A DNA stretch of 53,638 nt from Lachnospiraceae bacterium (GTDB taxonomy: Bacteria > Bacillota > Clostridia > Lachnospirales > Lachnospiraceae): NCBI GenBank assembly GCA_029338875.1, contig JAQYBF010000105.1, forward strand, positions 1 to 53,638. Reading direction: 5' to 3'. The notes beneath the pieces were generated by a model that did not search any database, had not been told where the DNA came from, and saw only the letters and a list, made by a program, of their open reading frames with translations. Position 1 is the stretch's first letter; the number at the start of each line of letters is the position of its first letter. A program made the position numbers and the translations under genes. This document shows, in pieces, positions 34,385 to 42,889 of the stretch.

Positions 34385-35839
34385 TCAGTCTTCGTCGTTT
34401 ACGTATTCGCAGGCTTCCATGCCGGCGATTCTTCCGGTATTAACTGCAAATCCCATGGAGTTTCCGGGAAGGAGGAACATATAGGAATCATCATAGATGT
34501 TGCAGGCATCTGCACCGGCTGCATAGAGACCGGGAACCGGCTCGAAGTCCTTGTCGCAGGCTTCGCAGTTCTCATTAATCCGGATGCCGCCAACAGTACC
34601 GTATCCGCCCGGATGAATTTCAGCAGCATAGTAAGGAGCCTTGATCAGAGGACGAAGATATTTCTTAACCTTGAAGAACTCTTCATCTACGGAATCACAG
34701 TAGTCATTGTAATCATCTACGGTTTCAACCAGGTTCTCTTCGTCGATGCCGGCCATCTCTGCCAGCTCTTCGATGGAGTCTGCGATATAGAGGCCTGTAT
34801 TTCCGTTTTCCTTTGCCTTCTTGACTGCATCAGCGAAATCGGAGACATCCGGATCCGGACGAACCATGTTGATCTCGTCCACACCGTTTCTCATGTAATA
34901 CTTGGCAATGGAGCTGTCGATGATGGAGAATACGACACGATCCTTCTGGTGAGAAGCAACGTTGGACAGGAAGGTGGTATTCTGCATCTGCTCTTCGTCC
35001 ATGACACGCTTGCCGAACTTGTTGACCAGGAGGTTGGGCTGAGACATGACATTGGAAACACTTGCAGAGAGGTCTTCGATTCCGGTAAAGCCGGCAGCCT
35101 GCTCGATTCTTACCTGCATATGGTCAACGCCTGCTTCCCAGGCCATCTTGATTCCGTCGCCGACATTTCCGGGTACTGCGAAGTTGAACATATCCTTGCC
35201 CCAGGTATAGCCGGTCTCTTCCTTGATGAATTCCGGGTTGGCTCCGCCGCCTCCGGTTGCAAGAATGACTGCCTTGCAGGCGATGGTGATCTTCTTACCA
35301 TCCTTATCCTCGCACTCTACGCCGCAGATCTTACCGTTGGAATCCTTGAGAAGATGCTTTGCCGGAGTCTCCAGCATGAACTTGACGCCCAGTTCCTGAG
35401 CTCTTGCATAGAGAGCCTTGTTCATGAAGGAAGCGGCACGGGGTCCGATGCCATGATCGGTCTTAACGATATGCCAGGTCGGCTCGGACTTGGTGAAGTA
35501 CTTGTAAGCGCCTTCGAACTCTACGCCCATGTCCTCCAGCCACTCGATGGTCTCGGCGGATTGCTCGAAATATCTCTTGACCAGACGGGCATCTACATTG
35601 TAGTGGGTGTATTCCATGAACATACGGAAGGCCTTCTCAACGGAGATGTCATACATCTGTCTCTTCTGGTACTTGGTGCCGATGCCCAGAGGGCCCATGC
35701 CCATGTTGGCTGCGCCGCCGACAGCGGCATTCTTCTCTACAAGGATGACCTCTGCGCCGTCCTCTGCAGCCTGTACTGCTGCGGAAAGTCCTGCAGGACC
35801 GCCGGCTACTACTACGATCTGTGTCTCAAAATCTGCCAT
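34385..35839 (-). CDS. FAD-dependent reductase of the fumarate reductase flavoprotein type
   Basis: 484 residues, no signal peptide, so cytoplasmic. FAD-binding start VVVAGGPAGLSAAVQAA with the first Gly of GxGxxG replaced by Ala, VILVEKNAAVGGAANMG, the conserved ILATGGGGANPEF and a C-terminal VPGLYAAGADACN with PGNSMGFAVNTGRIAG. The usual HTMGG active-site motif of fumarate reductases reads GGYGTVGG, so the catalytic His is missing and the substrate is not fumarate. Likely a reductase or dehydrogenase for an enone or aromatic substrate such as the aglycone. GGAGG precedes the ATG. Confidence 0.85.
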   Translation of the reverse strand: MADFETQIVVVAGGPAGLSAAVQAAEDGAEVILVEKNAAVGGAANMGMGPLGIGTKYQKRQMYDISVEKAFRMFMEYTHYNVDARLVKRYFEQSAETIEWLEDMGVEFEGAYKYFTKSEPTWHIVKTDHGIGPRAASFMNKALYARAQELGVKFMLETPAKHLLKDSNGKICGVECEDKDGKKITIACKAVILATGGGGANPEFIKEETGYTWGKDMFNFAVPGNVGDGIKMAWEAGVDHMQVRIEQAAGFTGIEDLSASVSNVMSQPNLLVNKFGKRVMDEEQMQNTTFLSNVASHQKDRVVFSIIDSSIAKYYMRNGVDEINMVRPDPDVSDFADAVKKAKENGNTGLYIADSIEELAEMAGIDEENLVETVDDYNDYCDSVDEEFFKVKKYLRPLIKAPYYAAEIHPGGYGTVGGIRINENCEACDKDFEPVPGLYAAGADACNIYDDSYMFLLPGNSMGFAVNTGRIAGMEACEYVNDED

Positions 35840-35953
35840 TTGTTTTTCCTCCTACAATCAACAGAAATCCTCTCAAAAATCTCTTTCACAAAGCAGTTTA
35901 TTTTCCGTCCTGCTTTTCTTTCCGTTTGCGGATTCCGGAATTCTCTCAGATCA

Positions 35954-37015
35954 TCAGCCCTCGATGGCTCTTCTCAGAGCTTCCTGATGACGTCTTACCT
36001 GCTCGATATCCGGTACCAGCTGGAAATCACGCAGATGCTCTCCGCCTTCATACTCTGTGCTGAGATATCCGTCATAGCCGGCCTTCTTTAAGGCTGCAAC
36101 AACTTCCGGAATTGCGACTGCGGTCTCTACGTAATCCTCTGTCGTGTTGTAGCACTTCGCATGGATATGGCAGATCCGGTCGATATTGTCGATCAAATCC
36201 TGAGGATCGCTCCAGGAATAGGTATAGCTGTTACCCAGATACTCGAAATCTCCGGGAGTGCCGCCCATCTCTTCAAGCTTCTTCTTCAGGTCTGCCTCAC
36301 CGTTGGCGTTCCGATAGGCCATGTTGGCTGCGCCGAGATCCTGAGAATATTCGATCTTGGTAAATCCATGATCTACCCGGTTTGCATAAGCCTCATCTAC
36401 CAGCACGATACCGGCTTCCGTCGCGCCATGCTTTCTGCAGCGCTCACGGAGGACATCCGGGATCCTCTTACAAAAGATTCCCATATCGGGGATCCAGCAG
36501 AAGTACTTGTACTTGCTGCCCGGCTTGTCCAGCTTATCCATATAGCCCTGTGCCCAGGTGGAATTCAGGGAGAAAGGAGCATGAACCTCAAGGCCGATCT
36601 TTACACCAACGGATTCGGCATATTCCAGAGAACCCTCAATAACTTCGATCGGAGTCGAAACCAGGGTACGGATGCAGGAAAAGCCGAGAATGGAAGCACA
36701 CTTCAGATCCCGCTTCATCATGTCGATCTGCTCGCCCAGACTTAAGGTCCGGTTATCAAAAATACGGTTCTCAAGGAAGGCATCATAGCAGGTCGGGGTC
36801 AGCTTGTACTTTTTCAGCCAGCCTTTCCACTGTTCCTGGAATTCTTCGGTATAAATAGGATCCGGGAAACGCTTGATCATTTCCTCTGCCAGAAGTTCAA
36901 CGCCGGTCGCGCCGGTCTTGGAAACCTCTCTCAGGCATCCTTCCAGATCCAGGTCTCCCATATAGTAGGAATCCTGAAGGCTGTATAATGAAACACTTCT
37001 CTTAATGCTGCTCAT
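35954..37015 (-). CDS. dfgA: C-glycoside deglycosidase alpha-type TIM barrel (DfgA/DgpC-like)
   Basis: 353 residues, xylose isomerase-like barrel. Metal ligands suggested: Glu143 and His145 in GLEVHAPFS, Asp177 in WIPDMGIF, His283/His285 in CHIHAKCY and Glu321 in STEYEG. It is followed after 14 bases by the small beta-type gene, the same pairing as in the known C-glycoside deglycosidases, in which this subunit holds the Mn2+ and does the beta-elimination on the 3-oxo-glycoside. The symbol is by analogy; other xylose isomerase-like enzymes are possible without the partner. GGGAG precedes the ATG. Confidence 0.68.
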   Translation of the reverse strand: MSSIKRSVSLYSLQDSYYMGDLDLEGCLREVSKTGATGVELLAEEMIKRFPDPIYTEEFQEQWKGWLKKYKLTPTCYDAFLENRIFDNRTLSLGEQIDMMKRDLKCASILGFSCIRTLVSTPIEVIEGSLEYAESVGVKIGLEVHAPFSLNSTWAQGYMDKLDKPGSKYKYFCWIPDMGIFCKRIPDVLRERCRKHGATEAGIVLVDEAYANRVDHGFTKIEYSQDLGAANMAYRNANGEADLKKKLEEMGGTPGDFEYLGNSYTYSWSDPQDLIDNIDRICHIHAKCYNTTEDYVETAVAIPEVVAALKKAGYDGYLSTEYEGGEHLRDFQLVPDIEQVRRHQEALRRAIEG

Positions 37016-37029
37016 CTTTATTTCTCCCT

Positions 37030-37422
37030 TCAGATTTCAAAATCCGCTTCACAGTTTTTCATAAGCGGGAACGGCATGTAGCTGGGTGCGATGTGCTGAA
37101 GAAGGCTGATGTGATGCTTTCCCTTGGAGAGGCCGCCTTCCTTCTTAACATAGATTCCTGCATACTCGCCGAACTCCCAGCGGTAGTTGGAGCTGATGAC
37201 GGTTCTGCACTCTTCCAGAGAGAAGGTCTCGTGATTAACTGTGATGAAGACATTTTCTCTGGGCATCTCCTCGCCATCGATCGTAACCTTCATCTCACGG
37301 ATGATGGAAAGAGTGATTCCTCTGTAATACTGGAGCTTGCAGGCGAACTCGAATCCGGTCGTCTGTCCGTCCTTCTCTACATTTTTGAACCCGTTCGGGT
37401 CAAATACAGGCCTTCCTGCCAT
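37030..37422 (-). CDS. dfgB: C-glycoside deglycosidase beta-type subunit (DUF6379)
   Basis: 130 residues, all beta-strands by eye, no metal Cys. Recognised from the pattern YYRGITLSIIREMKVTIDGE with EMPRENV, then RWEFGEYAGIYVKK, GLSKGKHHISLL and the SYMPFPLM end. These are marks of the small subunit in C-glycoside deglycosidases (DgpB/DfgB). In those complexes it contacts the alpha barrel and completes the active site. It lies just before the alpha gene, with GGAGG before its ATG. It is the strongest single pointer to the cluster's role. Confidence 0.72.
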   Translation of the reverse strand: MAGRPVFDPNGFKNVEKDGQTTGFEFACKLQYYRGITLSIIREMKVTIDGEEMPRENVFITVNHETFSLEECRTVISSNYRWEFGEYAGIYVKKEGGLSKGKHHISLLQHIAPSYMPFPLMKNCEADFEI

Positions 37423-37730
37423 TTTGATTACCTCCTTATTTACCTTTTAACTGTTTTCCTTTTAACGGTTTCCTTTTCAATTTCCGGCTTTAAGGCCGAA
37501 AGCTGCTTTTCTTCGATCAGCTATTCAGGTTTCCTTATTCCGGGATTTCTGAACCTTTTTCTCTTTCTTTCAGCTTGCAGACTAAGTATATGAAAATACC
37601 CCCGGAAATATCGGCCCTTTCTTCATCTCATCCATCAAACGACGTTCAGTTTTTCCGATTTCCGGGTCTGTCTTTTTAATTAGATTCATAAAATCGGCCC
37701 GAAAGTGAATCTTTTGATCCGGACATAAAA

Positions 37731-37762
37731 CAGGCGGCGAAGCCAGAAGGCTCCGCCGCCTG
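37731..37762 (-). terminator. Hairpin after the GPH transporter, weak terminator
   Basis: CAGGCGGCGAAGCC (37731-37744) and GGCTCCGCCGCCTG (37749-37762) pair with one mismatch. On the minus strand it is followed only by TTTT, so it is probably a partial terminator or an mRNA-stabilising hairpin. Confidence 0.6.
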
Positions 37763-37796
37763 AAATGTAGACCACGATTAAAAATGGTCTATATTT
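37763..37796. repeat. Inverted AAATATAGACC-type repeat
   Basis: AAATGTAGACC (37763-37773) faces GGTCTATATTT (37786-37796), one mismatch in 11. AAATATAGACC also occurs at 25681-25691, and three times on the minus strand at 46556-46594. All are non-coding. Confidence 0.55.
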
Positions 37797-37851
37797 AACC
37801 ACTTATAGATTGAAGATTCGAAAACCTGCCGAGACTGTCAGGTCCGGGGTC

Positions 37852-39252
37852 TTACTCTGCCTTCTCCTCAGCTGCTTCTGCCTCTCTGGCCTTATTTCTA
37901 GCCACAAGTTTCTCTCTGACATCTTCCATGTATCCGGGCTTATCCAGATCATAGAGTGCAATCGGAATAATACCTACCAGGAAGATAATTCCGGGAACCA
38001 GGTTCGATGCAATATTGATACCCATCTGAATATGCGGAGTCATCTTAACGCCTCCCTTATATCCAAAGGCACCCATGATCACAAGGAAGAGTGCATTGGC
38101 GATTGCTGTTGCAATCTTGGTGCCTGTTCCACTGAAGGAATAAGCCATGCCATCGTTACGAACGCCCTTCTTCAGATCATAATCATCAATCGCATCCGCC
38201 ATCATGCCGGATCCGCAAGGGCCTGCGATATAACCGAATCCATAAACCACCAGCATAATGAAGTTAAAGACAACGCTGTGTACCGGACCGAAGAAGAGAA
38301 TAATCAGAGCTCCTCCCTGAATCAGCATGGATGCAATAGCAACCTTCTTCTTTCCGTATTTGTCGCAAAGTTTGGGGGCCAGCGGCATAACCAGAGTTCC
38401 GACCAGCATCTGCATCATCATGAAGATGGTGATGAAACGCATATCCTGTACCACATAGAGGTAGAAGTATACACAGACGGTGATACGGCCCATCATACCG
38501 AACATGTTGAAGAAGGTATAGAGAATCGCCATCATCAGATTCTTATTGGTAAAGACATTTTTCAGGCCTTCGCTGATAGATCCCTGATACTTCTTCTCGG
38601 TTTTGATTCTTTCCTTCGACAGGATTGCAACGGAAAGGAAAATCGGCAGGGCAATGATTGCAAGAAGAGATGCTGTTCCGCGATAACCTGCAGCCTGATT
38701 GCCATGTCCGATCAGAAGAACCAGTTTCAGAACCGTAAGATTCAGAACGATCTGACCAATGGTCATACCCATCATCTGAGCTGCATTCAGGCGGTTGATC
38801 TCTTTCGGATCCTTTGTCATAACCACCGGAAGGGCCAGATAAGGAACATTGGTCATGGTATAGGACATACCCAGGCCGATATAGGTGATGTAAGCCCAGA
38901 TCAGCTTTCCTGTACTGCCAAAGCCAGGTACCGTGAAGGTCAGTACAGTAAAGATGACCAGGAAAAAGGCACCGACAAAGATATACGGGCGGAAACGGCC
39001 GAACTTGGTATGGGTTCTTTCCATAATGGTTCCCATCATGGGGTCATTCACACCATCCCAGATCTTGGCAATCAGCATCAGAAGTGCAACTGCTCCGGTC
39101 CCCAGGCCGAAGACATCCGTATAGAAGACGGACAGATAAGTACTGACCATGGTCCAGGAGAGCTGGGATCCGAAGTTACCCAGTCCATATACGAAATAAT
39201 TAATGGGCTTTAAGGGCTCCATACCGTATTTATTTAATTTTGTCTCACCCAT
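37852..39252 (-). CDS. GPH-family (MelB-like) glycoside:cation symporter
   Basis: 466 residues with 12 hydrophobic helices. The start has YFVYGLGNFGSQLSWTMVST and the DVFGLGTGAVALLMLIAKIW helix with the family DGVNDPMMGTIMERTHTKFG loop, which holds the cation-site Asp/Asn. C-terminal tail Lys/Glu-rich. Members take up galactosides, xylosides and glucuronides with Na+ or H+. It probably brings the glycoside in. AGGAG precedes the ATG; it starts two bases after the stop of the flavodoxin gene. Confidence 0.92.
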   Translation of the reverse strand: MGETKLNKYGMEPLKPINYFVYGLGNFGSQLSWTMVSTYLSVFYTDVFGLGTGAVALLMLIAKIWDGVNDPMMGTIMERTHTKFGRFRPYIFVGAFFLVIFTVLTFTVPGFGSTGKLIWAYITYIGLGMSYTMTNVPYLALPVVMTKDPKEINRLNAAQMMGMTIGQIVLNLTVLKLVLLIGHGNQAAGYRGTASLLAIIALPIFLSVAILSKERIKTEKKYQGSISEGLKNVFTNKNLMMAILYTFFNMFGMMGRITVCVYFYLYVVQDMRFITIFMMMQMLVGTLVMPLAPKLCDKYGKKKVAIASMLIQGGALIILFFGPVHSVVFNFIMLVVYGFGYIAGPCGSGMMADAIDDYDLKKGVRNDGMAYSFSGTGTKIATAIANALFLVIMGAFGYKGGVKMTPHIQMGINIASNLVPGIIFLVGIIPIALYDLDKPGYMEDVREKLVARNKAREAEAAEEKAE

Positions 39253-39254
39253 GA

Positions 39255-40217
39255 TTAAATCTCCTTTAAAGCTTCTTCGAAAGGCATCTTGTAGAGTTTC
39301 ATCTTTTCCTCGAGTTCATCATGATGAGCTGTAAGCTTGGGTACGCAGACCGTGATCATGTTCTGAATCTCGTTATAGTGCTCATAGATTCCGGGAAGAG
39401 TATTCCGTGCGCGCTTGATCTCTTTCTCGGAGAAGTCCACATGAACCTCGTCTCCCTCGACAGAGAGCTTTCCGGCGATGCCACAGATGGGGCATTCTAC
39501 TGTGGTGGAGCCGGTGATGCTGACAAGCTCGTTATGGCATACCGGACATACGCCCTTGGGTCCGATCCAGGTATCAACCTCGTCGTAAGGCTTGCCAAGA
39601 GATTCTGCTACTGCAGTTCCCAGATCCTGGCACTGCTTTAAGAGATCCTCATCCAGAAGCGGGCTTCCGGTTCTGCCCTGATCATAGGCATCGACATGTC
39701 CTACGCACTTCATACACATGGAGAAATCAAAGAGATGAAGCATGGGAAGTCCCATAGAAACCCAGTGATGGGTCTGTGCACCGCCGACAGAGATGTAGCC
39801 TGTGTAGCGGTCCTTGAAGTATCTCGGATCCAGAAGCGGCTTTCCTGCCTTTTCTCTCTTCTTGTTTTCTTCCAGAAGAGCGGCACGGTCATGAGCCGGC
39901 ATGATCCGGTCCAGGAAGTTCTTGAACTGTCCGACAATACCGACTGCATATACGGGAGCGGCGATGATGATGCCGTCTGCGTCGTAAACCTTTTCTGCAA
40001 GCTCCTGATAGTCGTCCTTGAATGCGCAGCCGATTTCAACTTCGCCCGCATCTCTCTGACGAGAACAGTAGTCACAGGCATGGCAATGGGTAATCTTCTT
40101 GGTTACGGTGTTATAGAACTCAACCTCTGCTCCGGCCTTGTGAGCTGCAAAAAGCGCATTCTTCACCAGAATGTCACAGCGCTGATTTCTTCTTCCGAAC
40201 GAAATACCTAATACTTT
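39255..40217 (-). CDS. Flavodoxin-fold FMN reductase with C-terminal zinc ribbon
   Basis: 320 residues from the ATG behind GGAGG; an in-frame ATG 15 bases upstream lacks one. Residues 1-190 form the NADPH-dependent FMN reductase fold: MKVLGISFGRRNQRCDILV for the FMN phosphate, CHACDYCSRQRDAG, and IIIAAPVYAVGIVGQFKNF. Residues about 225-265 carry CPVC and CPIC 19 residues apart, a rubredoxin- or zinc-ribbon-like knuckle that is unusual for this family. A helical tail follows. It is first in the cluster and divergent from the regulators. It may carry electrons to the FAD reductase. Confidence 0.85.
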   Translation of the reverse strand, partial: KVLGISFGRRNQRCDILVKNALFAAHKAGAEVEFYNTVTKKITHCHACDYCSRQRDAGEVEIGCAFKDDYQELAEKVYDADGIIIAAPVYAVGIVGQFKNFLDRIMPAHDRAALLEENKKREKAGKPLLDPRYFKDRYTGYISVGGAQTHHWVSMGLPMLHLFDFSMCMKCVGHVDAYDQGRTGSPLLDEDLLKQCQDLGTAVAESLGKPYDEVDTWIGPKGVCPVCHNELVSITGSTTVECPICGIAGKLSVEGDEVHVDFSEKEIKRARNTLPGIYEHYNEIQNMITVCVPKLTAHHDELEEKMKLYKMPFEEALKEI

Positions 40218-40370
40218 CATTATTCCCTCCAAACAATTTGACGTGTTTACAACGGGCAGCTGCTCCCTTTCTTTTATGATGCAATCCTATCAATGATTCG
40301 CCTTTCAAATGCGTCATTTTTTATTATTCTGGAGGACAATATTTCTCTGAATTTGATATTTTCACTTTTC

Positions 40371-40384
40371 TTCACAGTTGTGAA
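40371..40384. promoter_or_regulatory. Palindrome between the regulators and the cluster
   Basis: TTCACAGTTGTGAA, arms TTCACA and TGTGAA around GT. It is centred about 41 bases before the -35 of the regulator promoter, a place where an activator or repressor could act on either direction. Confidence 0.5.
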
Positions 40385-40418
40385 GTTCATAATAGGTAAA
40401 AATCATGAAACATCAGCC

Positions 40419-40447
40419 TTGACAGTCCCGCATCTGCTTTTTATGAT
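40419..40447 (+). promoter_or_regulatory. Consensus promoter of the regulator genes
   Basis: TTGACA (40419-40424), 17 bases, TATGAT (40442-40447). Transcription should start near 40454, so the in-frame ATG at 40448 cannot be the start codon and the one at 40493 is used. Confidence 0.85.
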
Positions 40448-40492
40448 ATGATCACAGTGTCAAAAGAAATATTTCTATGGAAAAGGATCGCT

Positions 40493-42889
40493 ATGGACTT
40501 TAATTCTGTTTCGGAACAGCTCCTGGTTACGGCCGAGGTTCGTGAACTGTACGGCAGTCTCAGCTGGAAATCAGACTGCTTCAATATACTCTATGCAATG
40601 GATGATGGGCTTACTGCCGAGATCGACGGAAAGCGCTATTCCGGTCAGAGAATCCTCTCCTGGTTCAGCCGAAATGAAGTCCATTTCGAGGCTCCCATGG
40701 ACTGCAAGGCGGTCTTTCTCCTACTCCGGACGGACCTTCTGATCGATATGCGGGACTGCCTGCCTCTTCTGGAAGGAGTCTGCGCCATCGATGACAGAAA
40801 GGACTGCGATGCGATCGGCGGAAACATTCTTCCCTTATGTAAGGAAAACGGAAGCGAGCTTCTTCACCGACCGCTCGAAAAGGCCGGTTTTCTTTTGAAT
40901 ATTCTCCAGGGACTTTCGGACCACCTGCCGGCCTCCGATCCCCTGCCAAAGCCTCAGATTCCCCTGTCCGACCGCCGCTATTCTCTCTATCGGGCCATCT
41001 ATACCTTTATGCTGACCAATTATAACCGCGGCATCAGCCAGGCCGGAACCGCCCAGGATTTTTCCATCACGCCCCAGTATCTGGGCCGCCTTCTGAAGGA
41101 GGCCTGCGGGAAAACCTTCCGGCAGATTCTGTCCGAGATCCGGGAAAATCAGAAGAAGAATTATCAGAACTATACCTTTCTTTCCGACGAGGAAATCGAA
41201 GGGAGGCTGGACGGCCAGTCCAGCATTTTTTCCTTTACCGCAGGAGACCGCCTGACCCACCAGTCCCTGCCCGGAAGCGCCGGACGTCTTCACTCCTCCA
41301 ATGTGGTAAAGACCAGTCCGACCGATACCTTCATGAATCCAAAGGGTGTCTATATCAATGCCCAGATTGACCCCAGGCAGCACATCCAAACCTTCTGGAA
41401 GAAGCTTATCAACCTCGGCTATGCCGCAGAACTTCAGAAGGTCGAGCTTTCAAGGCCCCTGTCTCTTCTTCGAAGCCAGATCGGCTTCTCTTACGGAAGA
41501 ATCTGCCGGATCCTGGATCTTGTGACCTCCTACCAGTCCGGTGGAAAGGAAATCCTGGACTTCTCTCTGGTTTTTGCTCTCCTGGATCAGCTGATGGATA
41601 ACGGCATCATTCCTTTCCTGGAACTTGGCAACAAGAGCCTTAAAATCCAGCAGACCAGCAGCTTAAGCATTTCAACGGAAGATTTCGAATCAGCGGAAGC
41701 CTATTACAAGCGCCTGGAAGAGATTCTGCCCTCTTTTATCAGGGCCTGCATCAATCACTATGGACCGGAGACCTTCGATCAGTGGTATTTTGAGGTCAGC
41801 TATCCCTATACGGAAGCTGAAATGGATACCGATTTTACCTTTTCGCAGTTTGCCTCCAGGTTCCGGAAGATCGTTAAAATCATCCGCACCTATTCCCGCG
41901 GTGCAAGAATCGGAGGCCCCGGCTTCAACGGCTGGGGAGACCAAAACCAGAGCAGAAAAAAGATCCACCGCCTGGCTTCATCCTCCTTCCAGCCGGATTT
42001 TTATACCATCTATCTCTATCCCCTGGTCGATGCCAACGGAGAAAAGCGGGTACTTTCCAAAGATGTTCAGCTTCTGAAGAAACGCGTCGATCTCTTCGAG
42101 AAGACCCTGGAGGAGGAAAACCGGGACGCCGAGATCTGGATTACGGAGACCAATTCCAATCTGTCCTCGCGGACCTTCCTCAACGACTCCTGCTATCAGG
42201 CTTCCTGGATCTGCAGAAATGTCCTGGATCTGATTCATAAGGGTGTATCTTCCTTCGGCTACTATCTCTTCTCGGATACATCGCTCCGCTACAATGACAC
42301 CAGCGACTTCCTCTTCGGCGGATGGGGGCTTCTGTCCGATGCCAATCTGCCCAAGCCCTCTTACTATGCCCTGATGCTCTTAAATCAGCTGGGCCAGTAT
42401 TATATCAAAAGCAGCAGCCAGTACCTGATCACCGCTGACTATCCGGGAAAATTTCAGATTCTTCTGGTCCGCTACAGCCATCCGGGAAAGGAAGCCCTAA
42501 GGTCCAATGTCACAAAGGAAGATCTGAAGGACCCGGACCGGGTTTTTGACGGGAGCGGAAGCGACCGCTTTCATGTCCGTCTGAAGGGGATTCTGCCGGG
42601 GACCTATATTCTCCAGGAATCCATCATCAGCAGCAGTCATTCCAACCTGCTCAGCACCTGGAAGGATCTGTCCTATATTTATCTCCTACATACGCCGGAT
42701 CTGGAATCCGTTGTTTCCGCCGCCAGATTATATGTACGGTCGACCAGTTTTTCCGTAGAGGATGACGGAATCTTTAATCTTGATACCCAGCTGAATGATA
42801 ATGAAGTAAGACTTGTAAGCTGCACTCTGATCCAGGAACGGACAGAGGCGGATTCGGAGCAAAGAAAGGGCGAAGAACGTGAACACTAA
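40493..42889 (+). CDS. AraC-type regulator fused to a GH39-like domain, copy 1
   Basis: 798 residues from the ATG behind AAGGA. A cupin-like N-terminal part (1-130) is followed by a single helix-turn-helix (about 183-215, QDFSITPQYLGRLLKEACG). The second helix-turn-helix of AraC proteins is not seen. Residues about 285-650 follow the GH39 beta-xylosidase barrel: GLDLV-like strands, FEVSYPYTEAEM (433-444) and IWITETNSN with Glu552 at the nucleophile place. Where GH39 enzymes have FEIWNEP, with the acid/base Glu, this has FEVSYPY, so hydrolysis is unlikely and the domain probably senses a sugar. It overlaps copy 2 by 11 bases. Confidence 0.83.
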   Translation: MDFNSVSEQLLVTAEVRELYGSLSWKSDCFNILYAMDDGLTAEIDGKRYSGQRILSWFSRNEVHFEAPMDCKAVFLLLRTDLLIDMRDCLPLLEGVCAIDDRKDCDAIGGNILPLCKENGSELLHRPLEKAGFLLNILQGLSDHLPASDPLPKPQIPLSDRRYSLYRAIYTFMLTNYNRGISQAGTAQDFSITPQYLGRLLKEACGKTFRQILSEIRENQKKNYQNYTFLSDEEIEGRLDGQSSIFSFTAGDRLTHQSLPGSAGRLHSSNVVKTSPTDTFMNPKGVYINAQIDPRQHIQTFWKKLINLGYAAELQKVELSRPLSLLRSQIGFSYGRICRILDLVTSYQSGGKEILDFSLVFALLDQLMDNGIIPFLELGNKSLKIQQTSSLSISTEDFESAEAYYKRLEEILPSFIRACINHYGPETFDQWYFEVSYPYTEAEMDTDFTFSQFASRFRKIVKIIRTYSRGARIGGPGFNGWGDQNQSRKKIHRLASSSFQPDFYTIYLYPLVDANGEKRVLSKDVQLLKKRVDLFEKTLEEENRDAEIWITETNSNLSSRTFLNDSCYQASWICRNVLDLIHKGVSSFGYYLFSDTSLRYNDTSDFLFGGWGLLSDANLPKPSYYALMLLNQLGQYYIKSSSQYLITADYPGKFQILLVRYSHPGKEALRSNVTKEDLKDPDRVFDGSGSDRFHVRLKGILPGTYILQESIISSSHSNLLSTWKDLSYIYLLHTPDLESVVSAARLYVRSTSFSVEDDGIFNLDTQLNDNEVRLVSCTLIQERTEADSEQRKGEEREH

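Larger units (their letters stand above)
37423..37851. other. Gap between the transporter and the deglycosidase genes
   Basis: 429 bases without a gene. It holds the hairpin at 37731-37762 and the inverted repeat at 37763-37796 next to the transporter end, then pyrimidine-rich DNA on the plus strand with CTTTTAAC-type repeats nearer the dfgB start. I see no consensus promoter, though the gap could hold one for the dfgB-dfgA-FAD group. Confidence 0.5.

Noticed and set aside
34241-36091. 616-codon open frame on the plus strand
   Set aside because: It lies opposite the FAD reductase and barrel genes, whose motifs and ribosome binding sites are clear. It reads as the mirror of those codons and has no domain.
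37810-39213. 467-codon open frame on the plus strand
   Set aside because: Antisense to the GPH transporter. His/Asn/Asp-rich residues are the typical mirror of membrane protein codons.
40448-40492. Earlier start codon for regulator copy 1
   Set aside because: The ATG at 40448 lies directly after the -10 box, before the likely transcription start; AAGGA supports 40493.
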